Origin: Rhodospirillaceae bacterium
GTDB taxonomy: Bacteria > Pseudomonadota > Alphaproteobacteria > UBA828
Direction: 5' to 3'
DNA length: 5,019 bases
Assembly: GCA_028819955.1 (NCBI GenBank)
Contig: JAPPKP010000429.1
Location: 1 to 5,019, forward strand
The notes beneath the pieces are model-generated. The model made no database searches. It was not told where the DNA came from and saw nothing but the letters and a program-made list of their open reading frames with translations. Below are positions 1 to 5,019 of the stretch, piece by piece; positions within the stretch are counted from its first letter, which is position 1; each line of letters begins with the position of its first letter. Made by a program: the position numbers and the translations under genes.

Positions 1-1569
1 GGTGAACATGGTGTGCACCGTGCCACCGACCCCGGTCGGCGCCAGCCCAATTTTGCTCACCAGCCCGAGCCGCGAATGGTCCAGCAGGGCGAGGGCATCC
101 GCCGCCGGTCCTTCGGCTTCGATCGCCACCGCCAAGCTGGGTTCAGGCGAGTGGATTTGGCTCAGCAGGGCCGTTCCGCGAGTCGCGGTGATCCCTGCGA
201 TGCGGCCGCCGCTCATCGTGAGTTCAAGCGATTCGCCGTTGAACCGCCCGGTGCCGCTCACTCCCGCCACCGGCGGCATCGGGCTCAGGTATTGGATGCT
301 CGCGTCATCGAATGCGAGCGAGCCCGACGCCGAGGCGGCGTTGAAGCGGTCGTTCTCGAAATCGCCGGGCTCGATATCGAGCACGGCTTCGAATTGGTTA
401 ATCACGCCGTCACTGACGTTCTGCACGAGCCATTCGCGCCCGTCCGCGATAAACGTTTCGGGCCAGTAGGCGCCGAGCGAGTCGAACGGCATGTCGTGCG
501 CCCGAAAACGACCCTTGAGGCCGATGCCGGCATCCGTCTGCCAGAACTCGCCGTCGAGGTGGAAGCTGGGGCGGTCGGTATCGACCACGAAGGAGTCGAG
601 AACCAGCCGCGAGAGCTCGCCGTCGACCGAGCCGGCGGCGGCCAGCCGGCGCACCGGCACCGTCGCGGGAAAGATCGCGGGCAACGCGACCTCCCCCTCC
701 CCGCCCGTGATATCGAATTCGACCCCGCTGAGAATGCCGCCGGGCGCCGTATCGAACGCGATGGTCCCGGAGAGCGGGACGCGAAGGCCGGCGAACTCCG
801 CGAGCTCCGGCTCTATGAAGGAGAGCTTCACCAGATTGAGCCCGGAGAAGCCGATGGCGGCGCTCCCCATCTTGCTCTCCCGGTGTTGGAACAGCTCCAC
901 CTCCAGATGGGTCTCCAGGTCCCGCACCTGAAGGTCCGCCGACAGGTGCCCGAGGATCGCGGCGGTGTCCAGATTGAGGCTCAGGTCGGCGCGTTGCACC
1001 GTCCAGGTGAAGTCGGTTGTCTCGTCGATCAGGACGATGGTGGCATCGCGAAGACTGACCCTTTTCAGCCGCGACATCGGGTGATCCTCGCGGGGCGGGT
1101 CGAGCAGATCGGCGACCAGAGAATCGGCCGCGTCGTCGTCGCTCATCCCTGCTTCGTCGTCGCCGGCAAGGCGCACTTGCCCGCCCGCGTCGCGAACCAG
1201 GGCGAGGTTGAGCCCGATCAGCTCGATCGACGTCGGCGCGATCGACCCGCTCAGCAAGGCCGCGCCGCTCAATCCCAACGACGCCGACGGCACCGCCGCC
1301 AGGGTGTCGCCTTCCGAATCGGCGATGCGGAGATCGGTCAAGTGGACTTCGAGCGGCTCGCCCCAGCCGGGCCAGACGAGAACGGTGTCTTCGAACTCGA
1401 AGTGATAGGGGAGGTCTTCGCCCTCCAGCGCCTCCTGGATGTAGGGAGAGAGGAATCCGAGCGAGAGCGGACCGGTCGACAGTCGCCATGCGGCCAGGCC
1501 GAAGAGGATGGCGAGCACACCGAACAGCGCGCCGAGCGCCTGGAGAGCGATTCGGGCCGTCGAGCTCAT
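1..1569 (-). CDS. AsmA-like / DUF3971 (YhdP-type) membrane-anchored protein, C-terminus cut by window edge
   Basis: The minus frame is open for 523 codons from ATG at 1569-1567 to base 1, so the C-terminus is missing. Residues 7-27 form one hydrophobic helix (IALQALGALFGVLAILFGLAA) after a very short N-terminus, giving an uncleaved inner-membrane anchor with the rest in the periplasm. Next comes 'GPLSLGFLSPYIQEAL' (33-48), typical of the N-terminus of alphaproteobacterial DUF3971/AsmA-like proteins. A long beta-rich region follows, and 'YWPETF...GREWLVQNVSDG' (368 onward) matches the conserved core of the DUF3971/YhdP domain. An acidic insert lies at D137-D149. Known for the family: E. coli YhdP, TamB and YdbH are large periplasmic bridges that move phospholipid to the outer membrane; family members are often over 1000 aa. 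A lipid-transport or envelope-maintenance role here is inference. The start is supported by the helix directly behind it; the ribosome site is weak (GGA about 8 bases upstream). The gene is divergent from glnE. Confidence 0.85.
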   Translation of the reverse strand, partial: MSSTARIALQALGALFGVLAILFGLAAWRLSTGPLSLGFLSPYIQEALEGEDLPYHFEFEDTVLVWPGWGEPLEVHLTDLRIADSEGDTLAAVPSASLGLSGAALLSGSIAPTSIELIGLNLALVRDAGGQVRLAGDDEAGMSDDDAADSLVADLLDPPREDHPMSRLKRVSLRDATIVLIDETTDFTWTVQRADLSLNLDTAAILGHLSADLQVRDLETHLEVELFQHRESKMGSAAIGFSGLNLVKLSFIEPELAEFAGLRVPLSGTIAFDTAPGGILSGVEFDITGGEGEVALPAIFPATVPVRRLAAAGSVDGELSRLVLDSFVVDTDRPSFHLDGEFWQTDAGIGLKGRFRAHDMPFDSLGAYWPETFIADGREWLVQNVSDGVINQFEAVLDIEPGDFENDRFNAASASGSLAFDDASIQYLSPMPPVAGVSGTGRFNGESLELTMSGGRIAGITATRGTALLSQIHSPEPSLAVAIEAEGPAADALALLDHSRLGLVSKIGLAPTGVGGTVHTMFT

Positions 1570-1600
1570 GTCGATGATCCGGAGACGGCCGCCAGTGCGC

Positions 1601-1620
1601 CCCCTTTGGCCCCCTTTGCC
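1601..1620. repeat. 10-bp imperfect tandem direct repeat in the divergent intergenic region
   Basis: Two adjacent copies, CCCCTTTGGC and CCCCTTTGCC, differ at one base. They lie between the start codons of the AsmA-like gene and glnE. On the minus strand they read as two purine-rich AAAGGGGG blocks in the presumed leader of the AsmA-like mRNA, about 30-50 bases before its ATG, too far away to be its ribosome site. The repeat may bind a regulator or may simply be a slippage duplication; the sequence does not decide. Confidence 0.6.
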
Positions 1621-1638
1621 TCTTCCCCGCAGCGATCC

Positions 1639-1649
1639 TTGTAATACAA
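1639..1649. promoter_or_regulatory. 11-bp perfect inverted repeat TTGTA-A-TACAA between divergent genes
   Basis: Bases 1639-1643 (TTGTA) and 1645-1649 (TACAA) are exact reverse complements around a single A. The palindrome includes the candidate glnE -10 element. On the minus strand it offers TACAAG (1643-1638), four of six to a -10, preceded at 17 bp by GCGACA (1666-1661), four of six to a -35; this could drive the AsmA-like gene with a leader of about 60 bases. It may therefore be a two-way promoter core or an operator. No regulator is recognised from the sequence. Confidence 0.35.
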
Positions 1650-1650
1650 T
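1645..1650 (+). promoter_or_regulatory. Candidate -10 element for glnE, with possible leaderless start
   Basis: TACAAT matches the sigma-70 -10 consensus at five of six positions and lies in the most AT-rich spot of the whole divergent region. A transcript starting about seven bases downstream would begin within a few bases of the glnE GTG at 1660. No good -35 box is present at the right distance (the best at 16-17 bp is about TTCCCC), so the promoter call is tentative. The hexamer overlaps an 11-bp palindrome. Confidence 0.4.
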
Positions 1651-1659
1651 CGGCGCACG

Positions 1660-4635
1660 GTGTCGCGACTGCCCTTCCTGACAGACGATGCGATTTGTCC
1701 CGAGCCAGCTTCGGGCGAACGCGCGCGCGCGGGCTGCGAGGACTGGCTCGCGGCGGCCGTCTCGTCAGGCGGAGACGAAGAGTCGTTCGCAAGAGCCCTC
1801 GCTGGCGATGGCGGGGCGCGTGCCTTCCTCGACGGCGTGTTCGGCAAAGCCACTGCCCTCGGCCGGGCGCTGGCCCGCGAGCCCGCCCAGCTTCGCCTGG
1901 TGGCCGAGCAAGGCCCCAATGCTGCGTTCGCGAGCGTGCTCAACGAGATATCGGCTGCCGCAGACCTCAGTGGCGACCGCCACGTGTTCGCCCGGATGCT
2001 GCGGAGTGCCAAGCGGCGGGCCGCGCTCACCGTGGCGCTCGCCGAGCTGGCCGGCGCTTGGCCGCTGGATCGGGTCGCCGCAGCCCTCACCCGGCTGGCC
2101 GATGCCGTGCTCGCGAGCGCGCTCGACCGCTTGCTCGGGGAGGCCGCCGCACGGGGCACTCTCGCACCCCCAAAGCAGGATGAGCCCGCGGCATCCGGGC
2201 TGACCGTGTTCGGCGTGGGCGGGCTCGGCGCGGGCGAGCTCACCTATTCGAGCGAGCTCGGACTGCTCGTACTCTTCGACCCCGAACGCGTGCGTCACCA
2301 GGGCCGGGGCGAGCCCGCCGAAGCCCTGCACCGCCTCGTGCGCGATCTCGCCGCCCTGCTCGGCGAGCGCTCCGACGACGGCTGCGTCTATCGCACCGAC
2401 CTCAAGTTCAGGCCCAACATGGGCGCCACGCCGCTCGCGCTCTCGACGGCGGCTGCGGAGCAGTACTACGAGAGCCACGGGCAGAACTGGGAGCGCGCCG
2501 CGATGATCAAGGCGCGCCCGGTCGCGGGCGACATGGCGGTCGGCGCCGACATGATCGAGCGGCTGCGCCCCTTCATCTGGCGCAAGTATCTCGATCTCTC
2601 AGCCATCCAGGATATCCAGTCGATCAAGCGGCAGATCAACGCCGAGCCCAGCCGCCAACACTTCGACGTCGCCGGGCACGACATCGAGCGCGGCCGGGGC
2701 GGCATTCGCCGGATCGAGCTCTACGCGCAGACGCAGCAGCTCATCTGGGGCGGCCGCGACGACTCCTTGCGCTCCCGCGCGACCTGCGATGCGCTCGAGG
2801 CGCTCGCCGCCGCCGGGCGCACGAGCGAGAGGGCGGTGGACGCGCTGATCGATTCGTACCGCTTCCTCCGCCGGCTCGAGCACCGCCTGGAGATGATCGA
2901 GGACGAGCCGAACCTGCGGGTTCCGGAGGACCCCGACCGCCGCGCCGCCATCGCCCGCCTCATGGGCTTCGCCGACGAGGCCGGCTTGGCCGATGCGCTG
3001 CGCACCCATGCGGGCGCCGTGGAAGGGCACTATGCCGCCCTCTTCGAAGACGAGCCTGCGCTCGGCGACGAGAGCGGCAACCTCGTGTTCACGGGCACCG
3101 ACGACGACCCCGACACCCTCGCGAGCCTGGAGCGGATGGGCTTCGGCGATGCTTCGTCCGTTTCGGCGACGGTGCGCCGCTGGCATCACGGCCGGATCCA
3201 GGCAACCCGCAGCACGCGGGCGCGCGAGCTGCTCACCGAGCTCATGCCGGCCTTGCTCCGCGCGCTCTCCCACACCGCCGATCCCGACACCGCCTTCCGC
3301 AAGCTCGACGAGTTCCTCGCCGGGCTGCCGTCGGGGGTCCAGCCCTTCCTGCTGCTGCACGACAACCCCGCCCTGCTCGCCCGGCTTGCCGAGATCCTGG
3401 GCAGCGCGCCCCGCATCGCCGAGCACCTGAGCCGGAGCCCCGACCTGCTCGAAGGCCTTATCAGCGGCGACCTGCATCAGCGGCTGCCGGACCGGGACGA
3501 GCTGCTCGGCGACCTCGCACAGGCGCTCGCGCCCGCCGGCGACTACGACGACGTGCTCGATGGCGTGAGGCGCTGGCAGCACGAGCGCGAGTTTCAAGTG
3601 GGCATGCAGATTCTGCGGGGCGACGTGGCGGTGGACCGGTTGTCCGGCGCGCTCTCGGATATCGCCGACACGGTGATCGAGACCCTGCTGCCGCGCGTGC
3701 ACCAGGATTTCGCCCGGCGGCACGGCGCGGTGCCGGGCGCGACCTTCGCCGTGCTCGGCATGGGCAAGCTGGGCAGCCGCGAGCTCACCTTCGACAGCGA
3801 CCTCGACGTGGTCTTCCTCTACGGCGTGCCGGCCGGTGCGGACGTGGCGTCCGACGGCCCGCAAGCCCTCGCGCCCAGTCATTACTACGCCCGCTTCACC
3901 AAGCGCCTGTCGAATGCCATGAGCGCGCTCACCGCCGAAGGCCGCCTCTACGAGGTCGACACGCGCTTGCGCCCCGCCGGCTCCTCGGGACCGATCGCCA
4001 CCGAGGCCGCCGCCTTCCGCCGCTACCACGAAGAGGACTCCTGGACCTGGGAGCACATGGCGCTCACGCGCGCGAGACCGGTGGCCGGCGATCCGGACCT
4101 CGCTGCGGCGGTGATGGCAGATATCCGCGCGGTCCTCTGCGCCCCGCGCGATGCGGACGCGCTGCTGGCCGACGTCGCCGCCATGCGCGAGCGCATCGAC
4201 GGCGAGCGCCACACCGAGAACCGCTGGCGCCTCAAGCACGTGCGGGGCGGCCTGCTCGACCTCGAATTCATCGCCCAGTACCACCTGCTGCGCCACGCCG
4301 CGCGCCACCCGTCGATCCTGGTCCAATCGACGCAGTCGATGTATCGCCGGCTGGGCGAGGCCGGCGTCCTCGCTGCCGACGATGCCGGCGAGCTTGCCGA
4401 GATGCTCGCCTTCCTCCAGCGCCTCCAGGGGCTGCTCCGGCTCACCGTCGGCACCAACCGGGAGGTCGACCGCTTCACCCCCGGCGTTCGCGAGACCCTC
4501 GCGCGGGCCATGGGGGTCGACGACTTTGCCGCCCTTGAGGAACGGATCGTCGCCATTCAGGATCGCGTCCGCGCCGCCTATCATCGCCTGGTCGCGGCAC
4601 CTGCGGCGGCGCTCGGCCCCAAGCACGAAGAGTGA
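1660..4635 (+). CDS. glnE: Bifunctional glutamine synthetase adenylyltransferase / adenylyl-removing enzyme, with degenerate removing site
   Basis: GlnE adds AMP to a tyrosine of glutamine synthetase in the cytoplasm when nitrogen is plentiful and removes it by phosphorolysis when nitrogen is short, under control of PII and glutamine. The 991-aa product has the expected duplicated architecture: nucleotidyltransferase lobe 1 (motif at 185-207, third Asp D247, 'GQNWERAAMIKARPVAGD' 274-291), helical region 1 ('GGIRRIE' 347-353), a linker, lobe 2 ('GMGKLG' 700-705, D714/D716, D767, 'WEHMALTRARPVAGD' 797-811) and helical region 2 ('GGLLDLEFIAQY' 863-874). Length is near the family norm (E. coli 946 aa). 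The adenylylating C-terminal lobe looks intact. The removing N-terminal lobe has E199-L-G201 where the family has D-x-D, and G188 where lobe 2 has K703. The GTG at 1660 is the first possible start, since an in-frame TAA lies at 1642-1644; no Shine-Dalgarno precedes it. Identity is secure; the loss of removing activity is inference. Confidence 0.97.
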   Translation: MSRLPFLTDDAICPEPASGERARAGCEDWLAAAVSSGGDEESFARALAGDGGARAFLDGVFGKATALGRALAREPAQLRLVAEQGPNAAFASVLNEISAAADLSGDRHVFARMLRSAKRRAALTVALAELAGAWPLDRVAAALTRLADAVLASALDRLLGEAAARGTLAPPKQDEPAASGLTVFGVGGLGAGELTYSSELGLLVLFDPERVRHQGRGEPAEALHRLVRDLAALLGERSDDGCVYRTDLKFRPNMGATPLALSTAAAEQYYESHGQNWERAAMIKARPVAGDMAVGADMIERLRPFIWRKYLDLSAIQDIQSIKRQINAEPSRQHFDVAGHDIERGRGGIRRIELYAQTQQLIWGGRDDSLRSRATCDALEALAAAGRTSERAVDALIDSYRFLRRLEHRLEMIEDEPNLRVPEDPDRRAAIARLMGFADEAGLADALRTHAGAVEGHYAALFEDEPALGDESGNLVFTGTDDDPDTLASLERMGFGDASSVSATVRRWHHGRIQATRSTRARELLTELMPALLRALSHTADPDTAFRKLDEFLAGLPSGVQPFLLLHDNPALLARLAEILGSAPRIAEHLSRSPDLLEGLISGDLHQRLPDRDELLGDLAQALAPAGDYDDVLDGVRRWQHEREFQVGMQILRGDVAVDRLSGALSDIADTVIETLLPRVHQDFARRHGAVPGATFAVLGMGKLGSRELTFDSDLDVVFLYGVPAGADVASDGPQALAPSHYYARFTKRLSNAMSALTAEGRLYEVDTRLRPAGSSGPIATEAAAFRRYHEEDSWTWEHMALTRARPVAGDPDLAAAVMADIRAVLCAPRDADALLADVAAMRERIDGERHTENRWRLKHVRGGLLDLEFIAQYHLLRHAARHPSILVQSTQSMYRRLGEAGVLAADDAGELAEMLAFLQRLQGLLRLTVGTNREVDRFTPGVRETLARAMGVDDFAALEERIVAIQDRVRAAYHRLVAAPAAALGPKHEE

Positions 4636-4636
4636 G

Positions 4637-4642
4637 AGGAGA
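4637..4642 (+). promoter_or_regulatory. Ribosome binding site of the bcp-type gene
   Basis: AGGAGA begins two bases after the glnE stop codon and ends six bases before the ATG at 4649. This strong site fixes the start of the peroxiredoxin gene and allows translation directly after glnE termination, which supports co-transcription. It contrasts with glnE itself, which has no such site. Confidence 0.85.
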
Positions 4643-4648
4643 TCCGAC

Positions 4649-5019
4649 ATGACGACGGCGATCGAAGCCGGCAGCCCGGCGCCTGGGTTCACGGCACCCA
4701 CCAACGACGGCGGCTCGCTCAGCCTCGACAGCCTGCGCGGCAAGGCGGTGGTGCTCTACTTCTACCCGCGCGACGACACCCCCGGCTGCACCCGCGAGGC
4801 GCAGGAGTTCACTGAAGCCCTGCCCGAATTCGCCGCGGCCGGCGCGGAGATCGTCGGCGTCTCGAAGGACACCGCCGCCAAGCACGACAAGTTCAGGGCG
4901 AAGTACGGCCTCCCCTTCACCCTCGTTTCCGACGCCGAAAGCGACATCTGCGAGCGCTACGGCGTCTGGGTCGAGAAGAAGAACTACGGCAAGACCTACA
5001 TGGGCATCGAGCGCGCGAC
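4649..5019 (+). CDS. bcp: Bcp/PrxQ-type peroxiredoxin (thioredoxin-dependent thiol peroxidase), C-terminus cut by window edge
   Basis: A cytoplasmic thiol peroxidase that reduces hydrogen peroxide and organic hydroperoxides. The visible 123 residues (family about 155) show the thioredoxin-like fold order: 'GSPAPGFTAPTNDG' (8-21), 'VVLYFYPRDDTPGCT' (34-48) with peroxidatic C47 in the P-x-x-x-T-x-x-C setting (P40, T44, C47), 'VGVSKD' (69-74), 'LVSDAESDICERYGVW' (92-107) and 'KTYMGIERA' just before the window end. The resolving Cys that E. coli Bcp carries five residues after the peroxidatic one is absent (Q52). The only other visible Cys is C101, equivalent to the non-essential C99 of E. coli Bcp. 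The enzyme may therefore act as a 1-Cys type or use an unseen C-terminal Cys. The gene lies 13 bases after glnE with a strong ribosome site and no terminator between, so it is probably in the same operon. The functional link to nitrogen control is unclear. Confidence 0.95.
   Translation, partial: MTTAIEAGSPAPGFTAPTNDGGSLSLDSLRGKAVVLYFYPRDDTPGCTREAQEFTEALPEFAAAGAEIVGVSKDTAAKHDKFRAKYGLPFTLVSDAESDICERYGVWVEKKNYGKTYMGIERA

Noticed and set aside
1607..1620. Sigma-54 promoter look-alike (TGGC...TTTGCC) upstream of the nitrogen-control gene
   Set aside because: Only 8 bases separate the GG and GC elements, whereas sigma-54 promoters strictly need 10. The resemblance comes from the tandem repeat.
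13..1644. Long plus-strand open frame (543 codons) opposite the AsmA-like gene
   Set aside because: The translation is rich in Arg, Gly and Ala with no recognisable domain, and the minus frame opposite gives a membrane anchor plus DUF3971 motifs. Open antisense frames are expected at this GC content.
410..1792. Minus-strand open frame (460 codons) spanning the divergent region
   Set aside because: The product is Arg/Pro/Ala-rich low-complexity sequence, and it overlaps both the true minus-strand gene in another frame and the start of glnE.
2161..2280. Frameshift or sequencing error as the cause of the altered GlnE lobe 1 motif
   Set aside because: The flanking motif residues (G-E-L-T-Y-S-S before, L-L-V-L-F-D after) remain in register, so the E199 and G201 changes are substitutions in an intact frame.
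4636..4648. Possible terminator or separate promoter between glnE and the peroxiredoxin gene
   Set aside because: The gap is only 13 bases, is filled by the ribosome site, and has no hairpin or T-run.
2599..4743. Minus-strand open frame (714 codons) opposite glnE
   Set aside because: This is the antisense shadow of glnE. It has no recognisable motifs, and the plus-strand GlnE motifs are unambiguous along the full stretch.

Overview
The window looks like a chromosomal housekeeping segment from a high-GC alphaproteobacterium. The base composition is strongly GC-rich with GC-ending codons, and the GlnE sequence has the alphaproteobacterial style (for example 'KHVRGGLLDLEFIAQY' and 'WEHMALTRAR'). 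The combination glnE followed by a Bcp-type peroxiredoxin, with an AsmA-like/DUF3971 gene close by, fits Rhodospirillales-like genomes. That placement is inference from sequence style and memory, not from a search.

Layout: positions 1-1569 hold the N-terminal 523 codons of a minus-strand gene for a large membrane-anchored AsmA-like/YhdP-type protein (its end lies beyond the window edge). A divergent intergenic region of 90 bases (1570-1659) carries a 10-bp direct repeat, a small perfect palindrome and promoter-like hexamers. Positions 1660-4635 (plus) hold a complete glnE, the bifunctional glutamine synthetase adenylyltransferase / adenylyl-removing enzyme (991 aa, GTG start). Thirteen bases later, with a good ribosome binding site, comes a Bcp/PrxQ-type peroxiredoxin (4649 to the window end, 123 codons visible). 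glnE and bcp are probably co-transcribed. No RNA genes, insertion sequences, CRISPR arrays or convincing terminators were seen.

The gene content is ordinary, but one point is not. The N-terminal (adenylyl-removing) half of GlnE has lost the metal-binding Asp-x-Asp of its nucleotidyltransferase motif (it reads E199-L-G201), while the C-terminal (adenylylating) half keeps D714-L-D716. Other normally conserved positions of the N-terminal half are also changed. The enzyme may therefore add AMP to glutamine synthetase but be unable, or poorly able, to remove it. A second point is that the glnE GTG start has no Shine-Dalgarno sequence and sits about 10 bases after a TACAAT hexamer, so the mRNA may be leaderless.
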